Part shown: piece after piece, positions 25,307 to 34,609 of the stretch
Position numbering within the stretch: position 1 is the stretch's first letter
Layout: every line of letters begins with the position of its first letter
Assembly (NCBI RefSeq): GCF_001969855.1
Contig: NZ_MRBL01000027.1
Span: 21,022-85,021, forward strand
Direction of reading: 5' to 3'
Source: Bacillus haynesii
GTDB lineage: Bacteria > Bacillota > Bacilli > Bacillales > Bacillaceae
DNA length: 64,000 nucleotides
Program-made: the position numbers and the translations under genes
The notes under the pieces: model-generated
What the model was told of the DNA's origin: nothing
Database searches by the model: none
The model's input: only the letters and a program-made list of their open reading frames with translations

Positions 25307-26788
25307 TTACCGCCCTCCTGTAGCGAGTGTCATAATTCGTTCTTGCGTGGCATCATTTCTTGATAGCTCACCGCTTAGCGTTCCTTCATGGATCACAAGG
25401 ACGCGGTCGCTCATCCCGAGAATCTCGGAAAGCTCTGAAGAGACCATGACGATCGCGACGCCGCGGTCTGTCAGCTCGTTCATCAGCTGATAAATCTCCC
25501 TTTTCGCGCCGACATCGACGCCTCGGGTTGGCTCATCCAAAATCAGCACTTTAGGACCGATGCCGATCCATTTGGCGATGACCACTTTTTGCTGGTTCCC
25601 TCCTGAAAGGTTTCGCGCGTGGGTTTCCGGCGATTCCGTTTTGATCGTCAGCCGCTTGATCAATAGTTCAACAAATTCCTGCTCGCTTTTTTTGTCAATC
25701 CATCCTTTCGGTGAAAAGCTGGCGAGATTCGGAAGGGCGATATTTTCCCTGATGGACGTGTCGAGCACAAGTCCTTCATCCTTGCGGTTCTCGGTAATAA
25801 AGCCGATTCCCTTTTGAACGGCATCGCTCGGTTTTTTGAGCGTTGCTTTTTTGCCTTCGATGAAAATATCTCCTGAGTCAAGCGGATCGAGCCCGAAAAC
25901 CGCCCTCATCAGCTCTGTGCGCCCTGCTCCCATCAGTCCTGAAATCCCGACGATTTCTCCGGAGCGGACGGAAAAGCTGATATTTTGGAAGACTCCTTTT
26001 TTGGATGCCTGCTTGATTTCGAGAACGACGCGTCCCGGATTTGGCTGTCTTTCAGGATAGCGTTCGGTCAGCTCCCGTCCGACCATCTTTTTTACCACTT
26101 CATGAAAGTCGGTGTCGGGAATTCGTTTCGTGTCCACCGTTTTTCCGTCGCGCATCACCGTGATCCGGTCGCAAATCGTGAAGATTTCTTCCATACGGTG
26201 GGATATATAGACGATGGAGACGCCGTTTTTCTTTAATGCTCTGATGACGCCGAACAGTTTTTCAATTTCTCTTTCTGTTAACGCTGCCGTCGGTTCGTCC
26301 ATGATGATCACTTTCGCGTCTGTCATGAGCGCTTTGGCGATTTCGATCATTTGCTGCTGGCCGACGGAACAGTCTCCGGCTTCTTTTTCAAGAGAAATTG
26401 AGACTCCGAGTCTTTCAAGCTGCTCTTTTGCTAGCGCTTTCATTTTCTTGTTATTTAAAAATCCAAGTTTGGAAGACAGCTCTCTGCCGATAAACAGATT
26501 TTCCAAAACGGTCATTTCAGGCCAAATGTTCAGCTCCTGATGGATAAAGGCGATGCCGTTCTGTTCGGCTTCCTTTGGATCTGAAAAATACGTTTCTTTT
26601 TCGTCGATCTCGATCGTTCCGCTGTCCAGCCTGTGAAGTCCTGTCAACAGATTCATGAGTGTCGACTTTCCGGCGCCGTTTTCTCCCATTAAAGCGTGAA
26701 CTTCACCTTCCTGAAGTTCGAAAGAAACGCCGGACAGCACCTGATTTTGGCCAAAAGCTTTAAAAATGTCCTTCATTTTAATATGCAT
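25307..26788 (-). CDS. rbsA: Ribose ABC transporter ATP-binding protein RbsA
   Basis: 493 aa, a tandem ATPase with two ABC domains. The first (about 1-240) has [24 protein letters not shown] and [11 protein letters not shown]. The second (about 245-490) has a degenerate Walker A ([10 protein letters not shown]) but an intact signature [15 protein letters not shown] and [13 protein letters not shown]. This asymmetry is normal in the family. It powers ribose uptake through RbsC. Confidence 0.95.
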   Translation of the reverse strand: MHIKMKDIFKAFGQNQVLSGVSFELQEGEVHALMGENGAGKSTLMNLLTGLHRLDSGTIEIDEKETYFSDPKEAEQNGIAFIHQELNIWPEMTVLENLFIGRELSSKLGFLNNKKMKALAKEQLERLGVSISLEKEAGDCSVGQQQMIEIAKALMTDAKVIIMDEPTAALTEREIEKLFGVIRALKKNGVSIVYISHRMEEIFTICDRITVMRDGKTVDTKRIPDTDFHEVVKKMVGRELTERYPERQPNPGRVVLEIKQASKKGVFQNISFSVRSGEIVGISGLMGAGRTELMRAVFGLDPLDSGDIFIEGKKATLKKPSDAVQKGIGFITENRKDEGLVLDTSIRENIALPNLASFSPKGWIDKKSEQEFVELLIKRLTIKTESPETHARNLSGGNQQKVVIAKWIGIGPKVLILDEPTRGVDVGAKREIYQLMNELTDRGVAIVMVSSELSEILGMSDRVLVIHEGTLSGELSRNDATQERIMTLATGGR

Positions 26789-26825
26789 GGGCTATCCCTT
26801 CTTTCCAGATGTAGAATGTAAACAT

Positions 26826-27221
26826 CTAAAAGATCACTCCCGCGTGCAAGATGCAATTTGCATAAGGTGTTGCTTCCCCTGTGCGAATGACCGCTTTTGC
26901 ATGGCTCGTCGCCTTTTTGAATGCTTCGTGCGGGATATAGTCAATTTTCCGGTTTGAAAATTCCGCTTTTAAAAATGCGGCTTGTTCGGGATTGACGCTT
27001 TCTATCTCTTGGGCTGCCGTCACTTTTTCGACGGCCATTTCATCGGCGATAAGCTTTGTGACCTCTTGAAATCCGGGCGTACCCAATGTCAGTGCAAGAT
27101 CGATTTTGGGGACGCCGGGAGGAACGGGCAGACCGGCGTCCGCGATGACGATGGTATCGGTATGCCCGAGATCGGCCAGCAATTTTGCGATATGGCTGTT
27201 TAATATCCCGTGTTTTTTCAT
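26826..27221 (-). CDS. rbsD: D-ribose pyranase RbsD
   Basis: 131 aa. It converts the pyranose form of ribose to the furanose form that RbsK needs. The family residues HIAKLLADLGHTD, with His20 region, and the C-terminal RTGEATPYANCIL are present. The start overlaps the rbsK stop by 4 bases. Full length. Confidence 0.94.
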   Translation of the reverse strand: MKKHGILNSHIAKLLADLGHTDTIVIADAGLPVPPGVPKIDLALTLGTPGFQEVTKLIADEMAVEKVTAAQEIESVNPEQAAFLKAEFSNRKIDYIPHEAFKKATSHAKAVIRTGEATPYANCILHAGVIF

Positions 27222-28105
27222 GACAGTTCACGCTCCACTTCTTCCCGTTTTGGCATGCCGCCTTGTGCGCCGAATTTCAGAACCGACAGGGAAGCCGCCC
27301 GGTTCGCAAAGCGCAAGGCAGATTCGATGCTTTGTCCTTCGGAAAGCGCAACGGCCAATCCCGCATTGAAGGTGTCTCCGGCTCCCGTCGTATCAAGTGC
27401 ATTGACAGGGAATGAAGGAACGATCCTTTCTTCCAGACCATTGTGATAGCGGACTCCGTTTTTCCCTTCTGTGATGAACAGCTTCTCCGGATAGCGCTTT
27501 AACGCTTCCTCCCGGGACATGCCCTGAAACAGTACCGAAGCTTCATGCTCGTTTGGTGTGATGTAGGCCGCATGTTCGATCGTTTCCGGGCGAATCGGAC
27601 GGGCTGGTGCAGGATTCAGCAGGAGGGGAATGCCGAGCGAGCTGCACAGTCCGCTGACATAGTCGACGGTTTCTTCCGGAATTTCCTGCTGAATCAAAAC
27701 GATATCAGCCTGTTTAATTGCAGGCAGCGCGTTTTGAACGTATTCAGGTGTGACATGGTCATTTGCCCCTTTGACGACGATAATACTGTTGTCGCCGTCT
27801 GCGAGAACGATATGTGCGGTGCCGCTTTCTTGACCTGTAACCGGTTCCACATAGTCTGTTACAACCCCATTGGCTTGAAAATTGTCGAGGATGGCTTTTC
27901 CGTAATGGTCATCGCCGACACAGCCGATCATATGGACCTCGGCACAAAGCCGGGCCGCGGCGACCGCCTGGTTGGCGCCCTTTCCGCCCGGAACCGTTTT
28001 AAAAGATTCGCCAAGCACCGTTTCTCCGGCGGCCGGCCGCTTGGGCGATGTCACGACTAAATCCATCGAAGAGCTGCCAATCACGCATATTTTACTCATT
28101 GTCAT
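27218..28105 (-). CDS. rbsK: Ribokinase RbsK
   Basis: 295-aa PfkB-family kinase that makes ribose-5-phosphate. The substrate-binding GGKGANQAVAAARL near residue 42 and the catalytic segment DTTGAGDTFNAGLAVALSEG (Asp as base, anion hole GAGD) near residue 245 are intact. The start overlaps the rbsR stop (ATGA), so the first genes of the operon are tightly coupled. Confidence 0.95.
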   Translation of the reverse strand: MTMSKICVIGSSSMDLVVTSPKRPAAGETVLGESFKTVPGGKGANQAVAAARLCAEVHMIGCVGDDHYGKAILDNFQANGVVTDYVEPVTGQESGTAHIVLADGDNSIIVVKGANDHVTPEYVQNALPAIKQADIVLIQQEIPEETVDYVSGLCSSLGIPLLLNPAPARPIRPETIEHAAYITPNEHEASVLFQGMSREEALKRYPEKLFITEGKNGVRYHNGLEERIVPSFPVNALDTTGAGDTFNAGLAVALSEGQSIESALRFANRAASLSVLKFGAQGGMPKREEVERELS

Positions 28106-29082
28106 TCCGCCTTTCTTGTCGTTTGTCTTTCAATAAAGGCAACCGGCATCTGCACTGCCGATTGTTCAATATATTCATTTTTCATTAATCTCAGCAGCAG
28201 TTTTGCCGCTTCTTTTCCCATTTCATAGGCGGGCTGCCTGATCGTTGATAAAGAGGGGAAAAGCAATTCGCTTTGCGGAATGTCATCAAAGCCGATAATC
28301 TGCAGTTCGTCGGGAACTTTGATCTTCCGTTTTAAGGCTTCATGCAAAACGGCTGTCGCCACAATGTCATTGCTTGCGATCACGCCGTCTGTTTCCGGGT
28401 AGGTGGCAAACAGCTCCGCTGCCCGTTTTTGGGCCTCCGGAAATGAAAATGTCTCGGTTTTCATGACATGAAAATCGATATCGGCCCCGCTTAGCATCTC
28501 CAGCGCTCCGTTGAAACGGTCTCTTGCAGTCTGAAGGTGGGCCGGTCCTTTAATCAGCGTAATCTTTTTCGCGTTCCTCCTGACCATTTCAGCCGCTGCG
28601 ATTCTGCCGCCTTCGCGGCTGTCTGCGAATACAGCCGGCGCATTTTCACCCGTCCGGTCAAGGAAGACGATCGGCATGGACAAGTCTTGATAATTTGGCG
28701 CATCCGGATAATTGGTCGCTGAAATGACTCCGACCACATGATTTTGTTTAAACGTCTGCAGATAATCAAGTTCTTTTTCCAGATTTTCATCGCTGTTTCC
28801 GAATATGAGCCGAAAGCCGAGGCGGTGGATCTCATCTTCAACGCCGCGGGCAAGCTGAGGAAAGAACGGGTTTGTGATATCCGGCAGCAGCAGTCCGATC
28901 AGTCTGGACTCCCTTTTATAGAGAGACCTGGCTACTTCATTCGGGTAGTAATTCAGTTCTTCCATCGCTTTTAACACGCGTGTCCTCGTGTCTTCATGGA
29001 CGTATCCGGTCTCATTTAATACCCGGGAAACCGTAGCGACAGATACTTTTGCAGCAAGTGCGACGTCTTTAATCGTAGCCAA
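28102..29082 (-). CDS. rbsR: LacI-family repressor of the ribose operon RbsR
   Basis: 326 aa with an N-terminal LacI helix-turn-helix (1-50; VALAAKVSVATVSRVLN) and a ribose-binding-type core (about 58-325). The start is TTG at 29082, just after AGAGGAG; an ATG 19 codons upstream has no ribosome site and would run through the operator. It is first in rbsRKDACB and should repress it until ribose is present. Confidence 0.92.
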   Translation of the reverse strand: MATIKDVALAAKVSVATVSRVLNETGYVHEDTRTRVLKAMEELNYYPNEVARSLYKRESRLIGLLLPDITNPFFPQLARGVEDEIHRLGFRLIFGNSDENLEKELDYLQTFKQNHVVGVISATNYPDAPNYQDLSMPIVFLDRTGENAPAVFADSREGGRIAAAEMVRRNAKKITLIKGPAHLQTARDRFNGALEMLSGADIDFHVMKTETFSFPEAQKRAAELFATYPETDGVIASNDIVATAVLHEALKRKIKVPDELQIIGFDDIPQSELLFPSLSTIRQPAYEMGKEAAKLLLRLMKNEYIEQSAVQMPVAFIERQTTRKAE

Positions 29083-29105
29083 AAAAGACTTCTCCTCTCT
29101 ATTTG

Positions 29106-29119
29106 TGTAACCGTTTACA
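29106..29119 (-). promoter_or_regulatory. cre site / RbsR operator of the rbs operon
   Basis: TGTAAACGGTTACA (minus strand) is a perfect match to the cre consensus. It is also a palindrome of the type bound by LacI-family proteins, so CcpA and RbsR may share it. It lies just downstream of the -10 box. Confidence 0.8.
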
Positions 29120-29122
29120 TAA

Positions 29123-29151
29123 AGATTATCATGATCCATTTAAAATCACAA
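29123..29151 (-). promoter_or_regulatory. Promoter of the rbs operon
   Basis: TTGTGA and TAATCT on the minus strand have a 17-bp spacer and sit directly upstream of the operator. Confidence 0.6.
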
Positions 29152-29825
29152 TAAAAAAAAGCTCAGACAGTGAAATTTTTAGCCGGGTTGGGATATAGAG
29201 ACATATACAGGTGTGTTTAATAGAAATAACCTTCATTCGGCATAAATTGCCGAATACAGTAACAATGAGAATAGTAAGAAAAATTAAAAATGTTAAAGTT
29301 TGATGAATTATCGTTGAAAAAAATTAATGGCTTTTTAAATCTTAGGATTTTAACCTAAAATCTGAAGAAATAAGGTGAATCGAACGGCTCACAAAATATT
29401 TGGAGCTGCCAATGAATCCCGCTTTATGCTAAAAGAAATTTTCGTTCTTAGATAGGTGATCTGATTGTCATAGGACGCATTTGTTTTGACGAGGAAACAT
29501 TGGTGACTTTTTAACCTGTTGGAAAAGAGCGAAAATACAAAAAGAAGGGAGATATTCCGATTGAAAGCCCATTTATAGGGGATTACAGCCGGGGAAAAAA
29601 GAGATCCTGAATCCATCCTTGAATCTTTCATCAGAAATAGGGAGAAAAGTACAAAAATCATAATGTCGAATTTTGAAAGCGCATACTTAAAACGGTGATA
29701 AAAAACGGATAGGAATTAAGAACTTTCGATTTCCAAAAATATCAACAAAAAGATAGGCATTAATGACTCGGGCGAGGTGATCTTTGTCACGGAAAATTTC
29801 GTCGCCTTCTGTTACATAATGCCGA
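29152..29825. other. Long intergenic region upstream of the pgs operon
   Basis: About 670 bp of AT-rich DNA between the rbs and pgs promoters. A 90-codon open frame on the minus strand (29389-29661) has no good ribosome site and is not credible. A perfect 8-bp inverted repeat, ATTCGGCA-N5-TGCCGAAT, lies at 29235-29255, and TTAGG-N7-CCTAA near 29341-29357. In B. subtilis the pgs operon is controlled by DegU, SwrA and ComP-ComA, so binding sites may lie here, but I cannot assign them. Confidence 0.6.
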
Positions 29826-29853
29826 TTGTGATTTCATAGTGAACCTATATACT
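29826..29853 (+). promoter_or_regulatory. Promoter of pgsBCAE
   Basis: TTGTGA (29826-29831) and TATACT (29848-29853) are 16 bp apart, about 50 bp before the pgsB start. Confidence 0.65.
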
Positions 29854-29902
29854 GATGAATGAATTTACATATCAGATTCCAAGAAGGAGATGTAGACAAA
29901 CA

Positions 29903-31084
29903 ATGTGGGTAATGCTATTAGCCTGTGTGATCGTTGTTGGGATCGGCATTTATGAAAAAAGGCGCCACCAGCAAAACATCGATGCGCTGCCTGTCCGAGT
30001 GAACATCAACGGGATACGCGGAAAGTCCACGGTGACAAGATTAACAACAGGGATATTAATCGAGGCAGGCTACAAAACAGTAGGAAAAACAACCGGGACA
30101 GACGCAAGGATGATTTATTGGGACACACCGGAAGAGAAGCCGATCAAAAGAAAGCCTCAAGGGCCGAATATCGGAGAGCAGAAGGAGGTTATGAAAGAAA
30201 CGGTGGAAAGAGGGGCCAATGCAATTGTCAGTGAGTGCATGGCCGTTAACCCTGATTACCAAATCATCTTTCAGGAAGAATTGCTTCAGGCTAATATTGG
30301 TGTGATCGTGAACGTGCTGGAGGATCACATGGATGTGATGGGACCGACTTTGGATGAAATTGCAGAAGCTTTCACAGCAACCATTCCTTATAATGGACAT
30401 TTAGTGATCACTGATAGTGAGTATACCGATTTCTTTAAACAAATTGCAAAAGAAAGGAACACAAAAGTCATCGTCGCGGACAATTCTAAAATAACAGATG
30501 AATACCTCAGACAATTTGAGTACATGGTATTCCCTGATAATGCGTCTCTTGCGCTCGGTGTTGCTCAAGCGTTGGGCATTGACGAAGAAACCGCCTTTAA
30601 AGGCATGCTGAATGCGCCGCCTGATCCGGGAGCGATGAGAATTCTGCCGCTGATGAACGCCAAAAATCCCGGACATTTCGTCAACGGTTTTGCGGCCAAT
30701 GACGCAGCTTCCACTTTAAACATATGGAAGCGTGTAAAGGAAATAGGCTATCCTACGGATCAGCCGATCGTCATTATGAACTGCCGCGCCGACAGGGTAG
30801 ACAGAACACAGCAGTTTGCGGAAGATGTCCTTCCTTATATTGAAGCAAGTGAACTTGTGCTGATTGGAGAAACAACAGAACCGATCGTCAAAGCATATGA
30901 AGCAGGCAAAATTCCTGCGGACAAGCTGTTTGATTTTGAGTACAAATCAACGGAAGAAATCATGTTCATGCTGAAAAACAAGCTCGAGGGCCGCGTCATT
31001 TACGGAGTCGGAAATATCCACGGAGCAGCGGAGCCTCTCATTGAAAAAATACAAGATTACAAGATTAAGCAGCTCGTTAGCTAG
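29903..31084 (+). CDS. pgsB: Poly-gamma-glutamate synthase ligase subunit PgsB (CapB)
   Basis: 393 aa. It is the ATP-dependent ligase of the gamma-PGA synthase, related to Mur ligases. An N-terminal membrane segment (about 2-18) is followed by the P-loop NGIRGKSTVTRLTTG near residue 37 and the Mur-like segment GKTTGTDARMIYWDT. ATG 29903 follows AAGGAG and gives the B. subtilis length; an in-frame ATG at 29855 has none. With PgsC, PgsA and PgsE it polymerises glutamate and exports the capsule. Confidence 0.96.
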   Translation: MWVMLLACVIVVGIGIYEKRRHQQNIDALPVRVNINGIRGKSTVTRLTTGILIEAGYKTVGKTTGTDARMIYWDTPEEKPIKRKPQGPNIGEQKEVMKETVERGANAIVSECMAVNPDYQIIFQEELLQANIGVIVNVLEDHMDVMGPTLDEIAEAFTATIPYNGHLVITDSEYTDFFKQIAKERNTKVIVADNSKITDEYLRQFEYMVFPDNASLALGVAQALGIDEETAFKGMLNAPPDPGAMRILPLMNAKNPGHFVNGFAANDAASTLNIWKRVKEIGYPTDQPIVIMNCRADRVDRTQQFAEDVLPYIEASELVLIGETTEPIVKAYEAGKIPADKLFDFEYKSTEEIMFMLKNKLEGRVIYGVGNIHGAAEPLIEKIQDYKIKQLVS

Positions 31085-31099
31085 GAGGAAGAAAACACA

Positions 31100-31549
31100 A
31101 TGTTTGGATCAGATTTATATATCGCCCTCATTTTAGGAGTCTTACTCAGTTTGATTTTTGCAGAGAAAACGGGAATTGTACCAGCCGGCCTTGTCGTACC
31201 GGGTTATTTGGGACTTGTGTTCAATCAGCCGATTTTCATGTTGCTCGTTCTTTTTGTCAGTTTGCTGACGTACGTCATCGTGAAATTCGGACTTTCAAAA
31301 ATTATGATTCTATACGGACGCAGAAAATTCGCAGCGATGCTGATTACGGGAATTCTATTGAAAATCGGTTTTGATTTTATCTATCCGGTGATGCCGTTTG
31401 AAATTGCCGAATTCAGGGGAATCGGAATCATCGTGCCGGGGCTGATCGCGAATACCATTCAAAGACAGGGATTAACGATTACGCTTGGAAGTACGCTTTT
31501 ATTGAGCGGAGCAACATTCGTCATTATGTATGCTTACTATCTAATCTAA
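31100..31549 (+). CDS. pgsC: Poly-gamma-glutamate synthase membrane subunit PgsC (CapC)
   Basis: 149-aa hydrophobic protein with about five membrane helices, the expected length. It is the membrane core of the gamma-PGA synthase and binds PgsB. TAGGAGGAAG lies upstream. It is spaced 15 bp from pgsB and 19 bp from pgsA. Confidence 0.95.
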   Translation: MFGSDLYIALILGVLLSLIFAEKTGIVPAGLVVPGYLGLVFNQPIFMLLVLFVSLLTYVIVKFGLSKIMILYGRRKFAAMLITGILLKIGFDFIYPVMPFEIAEFRGIGIIVPGLIANTIQRQGLTITLGSTLLLSGATFVIMYAYYLI

Positions 31550-31568
31550 AGTTAGGTGTGTCAAATCG

Positions 31569-32738
31569 ATGAAAAAACAACTGAACTTTCAGGAAAAACT
31601 GCTGAAGCTGACGAAGCAGGAGAAAAAGAAAACAAATAAGCATGTCTTTATCGTATTGCCCGCTATTTTCTGTTTAATGTTTGTCTTCACTTGGGTCGGA
31701 AGCGCCAAAACTCCTTCGCAAATGGACAAAAAAGAAGATACCAAGCTCACAGCTACCTTTATGGGCGATATCATGATGGGAAGAAACGTAGAAAAAGTGA
31801 CAAACATGCACGGGTCGGAAAGTGTCTTCAAAAATGTGAAGCCGTACTTTGATGTGTCAGATTTTATCACAGGAAACTTTGAAAACCCTGTAACCAATGT
31901 AAAGAACTATCAAGAGGCAGAAAAGAACATCCATCTGCAAACGAATCAAGAATCAGTCGAAACATTGAAAAAGCTGAACTTCAGCGTACTGAACTTTGCC
32001 AACAACCATGCGATGGACTACGGGGAAGACGGTTTGAAGGATACGCTGAATAAATTCTCAAATGAGGACTTGGAGCTTGTCGGAGCAGGCAATAATCTCG
32101 AAGACGCGAAACAGCACGTATCCTATCAGGATGTGAACGGTGTAAAAATCGCAACGCTCGGTTTTACAGACGTCTACACGAAGAACTTTACAGCCAAAAA
32201 GAACAGAGGCGGAGTGCTGCCGCTCAGCCCGAAAATCTTTATTCCAATGATCGCGGAAGCATCCAAAAAAGCGGATCTTGTCCTAGTTCATGTGCACTGG
32301 GGACAAGAATATGACAATGAACCGAACGACAGACAGAAGGATCTGGCCAAGGCGATTGCAGATGCCGGAGCAGATGTCATTATCGGCGCTCATCCCCATG
32401 TTCTCGAACCGATCGAAGTGTATAACGGTACTGTGATTTTCTACAGCCTCGGTAACTTTGTGTTTGATCAGGGCTGGTCAAGAACACGGGACAGCGCGCT
32501 TGTACAATACCATTTAATGAATGACGGCAAAGGGCGCTTTGAGGTAACGCCTCTCAACATTCGTGAAGCAACGCCGACGCCTTTAGGCAAAAGCGATTTC
32601 TTAAAACGAAAAGTGATCTTCCGCCAATTGACAAAAGGAACAAACCTCGACTGGAAAGAAGAGAACGGAAAATTGACGTTTGAAGTCGATCATGCGGACA
32701 AACTGAAAAATAACAAAAACGGAGTGGTGAACAAATGA
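31569..32738 (+). CDS. pgsA: Poly-gamma-glutamate synthesis/export protein PgsA (CapA)
   Basis: 389 aa. One N-terminal membrane helix (about 27-46) anchors an extracellular CapA domain of the metallophosphatase fold. Metal-site motifs are visible: FMGDIMMGRN, NFANNHAMDYG, VHWGQEYDNEPND and GAHPHVLEP. It is needed to remove the chain from the synthase. It is slightly longer than the B. subtilis protein. Its stop overlaps the start of pgsE. Confidence 0.95.
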   Translation: MKKQLNFQEKLLKLTKQEKKKTNKHVFIVLPAIFCLMFVFTWVGSAKTPSQMDKKEDTKLTATFMGDIMMGRNVEKVTNMHGSESVFKNVKPYFDVSDFITGNFENPVTNVKNYQEAEKNIHLQTNQESVETLKKLNFSVLNFANNHAMDYGEDGLKDTLNKFSNEDLELVGAGNNLEDAKQHVSYQDVNGVKIATLGFTDVYTKNFTAKKNRGGVLPLSPKIFIPMIAEASKKADLVLVHVHWGQEYDNEPNDRQKDLAKAIADAGADVIIGAHPHVLEPIEVYNGTVIFYSLGNFVFDQGWSRTRDSALVQYHLMNDGKGRFEVTPLNIREATPTPLGKSDFLKRKVIFRQLTKGTNLDWKEENGKLTFEVDHADKLKNNKNGVVNK

Positions 32739-32902
32739 AATTTGTCAGAGCCATTTGGCCGTTCGTAGGTTTAGTTTTGATCATTGCATTCATGTCTGCT
32801 TTCAAGTATTCTGATGAATTGTCAAACGATGAAAAAGCTAAAATCTCAACGGAAATCCAAAAAGTGAATCAGCAGGATCAAACAACAGAAAACAAGCAAT
32901 AA
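32735..32902 (+). CDS. pgsE: Small gamma-PGA synthesis subunit PgsE (CapE)
   Basis: 55 aa. One membrane helix (about residues 6-23, WPFVGLVLIIAFMSAF) is followed by a short charged extracellular tail rich in Lys, Glu and Gln. ATG 32735 overlaps the pgsA stop as ATGA. B. subtilis has a peptide of the same size and layout (YwtC/PgsE), needed for or stimulating gamma-PGA synthesis under some conditions. It is followed directly by a terminator. Confidence 0.9.
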   Translation: MKFVRAIWPFVGLVLIIAFMSAFKYSDELSNDEKAKISTEIQKVNQQDQTTENKQ

Positions 32903-32911
32903 CAGTGCAAA

Positions 32912-32937
32912 AGAGAGTGCCGCCGGCGCTCTCTTTT
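32912..32937 (+). terminator. Terminator of pgsBCAE
   Basis: AGAGAGTGCC / GGCGCTCTCT hairpin followed by TTTTT. Confidence 0.85.
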
Positions 32938-33352
32938 TGTGTGCTGATTCCGGTTATAAAAGACCTGTGAAAAGCGGCCGGTTTGAAAAGGATACACGAC
33001 AATTTTCTTAACCGGTCAGTGTATAAAGTTTTATAGAAAATCAGGAGGATATATACATGGTTTTGGGGCTCATGTTTATTGTATTCTTTTGAAGGGAATA
33101 AAAACTGACAAATTTCGACTGATTTAAAAATGCATCACCTTACCAATTCGGGATGGGAACTGCACCTTATGTACATGACCTCTTTAGAACATTTCCCTTC
33201 ATCTATTTAATCCGCGCTTACGTGTGTAAAAAGCTGATCATGCTGTGCTAAGCGTTTCTTCTCGCTATGACGCTGCTGTACACGCAAAAAAGCCCTTTAA
33301 ATATCCCAATTGAATGACGATGAAAGAGGAAAGAAGAGGAGGAACAGATCAA
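32938..33352. other. Intergenic region before pgdS with a tiny frame and a 5S-like segment
   Basis: 415 bp. TATAAA at 33021 precedes AGGAGG and an 11-codon frame ATG to TGA (33057-33092; MVLGLMFIVFF), too short to call a gene. From 33091 to 33200 a 110-bp stretch is bounded by GAAGGGAA and its complement TTCCCTTC. Inside it, on the minus strand, is a short match to the 5S rRNA core. The last 100 bp must hold the pgdS promoter, which I cannot place with confidence. Confidence 0.5.
33147..33185 (-). other. 5S rRNA-like fragment
   Basis: Read on the minus strand the segment contains AAGAGGTCA followed about ten bases late by GTTCCCATCCCGAA. In Bacillus 5S rRNA these two blocks occur in the same order as AAGAGGTCA-CACCC-GTTCCCATACCGAA. 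The match covers only the loop B/C core; the rest of 5S is not recognisable. It could be a relic, a regulatory mimic or chance. Confidence 0.35.
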
Positions 33353-34597
33353 TTGATAAAAAAAGCGGCAAACAAAAAGTTGGTTTTGTTTTGTGGAATT
33401 GCGGTGTTTTGGATGTCTTTATGTTTAACGAATCACAATGCGGTACACGCCGATACGATCGGCGAGAAAATAGCGGAAACCGCCAGACAGCTTGAAGGTG
33501 CGAAATACAGCTACGGCGGAGAGAAGCCGAAAACGGGGTTTGACTCGTCCGGCTTTGTACAATATGTGTTTCAATCGCTCGATATTACGCTTCCAAGAAC
33601 GGTAAAGGAACAATCGACTCTTGGAAGCAGTGTCGGCCGTCAGCAGCTCGAAAAGGGGGATCTTGTCTTTTTCAAGAATGCCGAGCTGGAATCGGACGGA
33701 CCGACACATGTCGCCATCTATTTGGGAAATGATCAAATCATCCACAGCACAAAATCAAACGGAGTTGTCGTGACAAAGCTTGAAGGCAGCTCTTACTGGA
33801 GCTCGGGGTATTTTAAAGCGAAAAGGATCACAAAAGAGCCTGAGATTTCTATGGATCCTGTCGTCCAAAAAGCAAAAAGCTATGTCGGTGTTCCTTATGT
33901 ATTTGGAGGTAACTCTCCGGATCTCGGATTTGACTGTTCAGGGTTGACCCAATACGTTTTCAGAGAGGTGCTCGGTGTTTATTTGCCAAGGTCGGCGGAA
34001 CAGCAATGGGCGGTCGGTCAAAAGGTGAAGCTTGAAGATATCCGGCCGGGTGATGTTTTGTTTTTCAGCAATACGTACAAACCGGGAATATCCCATAACG
34101 CCATCTATGCCGGGGGCGGGCGGTTTATCCATGCGAGCCGTTCAAATAAAGTGACGATCTCTTACTTGTCGGCTTCCTATTGGCAGAAGAAGTTCACAGG
34201 AGCCAGACGTTTTGACAACATGTCCCTGCCGAAAAATTCGATTGTATCCGAAGCCATCAGGCATATCGGCGAAGTCGGCTATCAAAAAGGCGGCACATCG
34301 CCTAAAGAAGGCTTTGATACGGCAGGGTTTATCCAATATGTCTATAAAACGGCGGCAGGAGTGGAGCTTCCGCGGTATGCTGATAAACAATACAGTACAG
34401 GTAAGAAAATTACAAAACAGGAGCTTGAGCCTGGAGACATCGTGTTCTTTAAAGGAACCACTGTTTTGAATCCCGCCATCTATATCGGAAACGGCCAGGT
34501 CGTTCTTGTCACCTTGTCTGCCGGTGTAACGACAGCAGATATGGAGACGAGCGCCTATTGGAAAGATAAATACGCCGGAAGCGTCAGAATTGAGTAG
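33353..34597 (+). CDS. pgdS: Gamma-PGA hydrolase PgdS (YwtD)
   Basis: About 414 aa, secreted: the signal peptide (about 1-33) ends in NAVHADT. Three NlpC/P60 repeats follow (about 35-150, 160-285, 290-412). Only the middle one keeps the catalytic Cys (GFDCSGLTQYVF); the first has GFDSSGF and the third GFDTAGF, so one repeat is the active endopeptidase. It cuts gamma-DL-glutamyl bonds in gamma-PGA. TTG at 33353 follows AGAGGAGG; the ATG at 33314 in frame would put 13 charged residues before the signal peptide. It sits just after the pgs operon, as in B. subtilis. Confidence 0.93.
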   Translation: MIKKAANKKLVLFCGIAVFWMSLCLTNHNAVHADTIGEKIAETARQLEGAKYSYGGEKPKTGFDSSGFVQYVFQSLDITLPRTVKEQSTLGSSVGRQQLEKGDLVFFKNAELESDGPTHVAIYLGNDQIIHSTKSNGVVVTKLEGSSYWSSGYFKAKRITKEPEISMDPVVQKAKSYVGVPYVFGGNSPDLGFDCSGLTQYVFREVLGVYLPRSAEQQWAVGQKVKLEDIRPGDVLFFSNTYKPGISHNAIYAGGGRFIHASRSNKVTISYLSASYWQKKFTGARRFDNMSLPKNSIVSEAIRHIGEVGYQKGGTSPKEGFDTAGFIQYVYKTAAGVELPRYADKQYSTGKKITKQELEPGDIVFFKGTTVLNPAIYIGNGQVVLVTLSAGVTTADMETSAYWKDKYAGSVRIE

Positions 34598-34609
34598 CAG
34601 AAACAGCAG

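Noticed and set aside
29389..29661. 90-codon minus-strand frame in the region before pgs
   Set aside because: It has no ribosome site or plausible domain. I treat the region as non-coding, though it is the only long frame there.
33057..33092. 11-codon frame as a gene or type I toxin
   Set aside because: The ribosome site is strong, but the peptide is much shorter than known Bacillus type I toxins; kept only as part of a finding.
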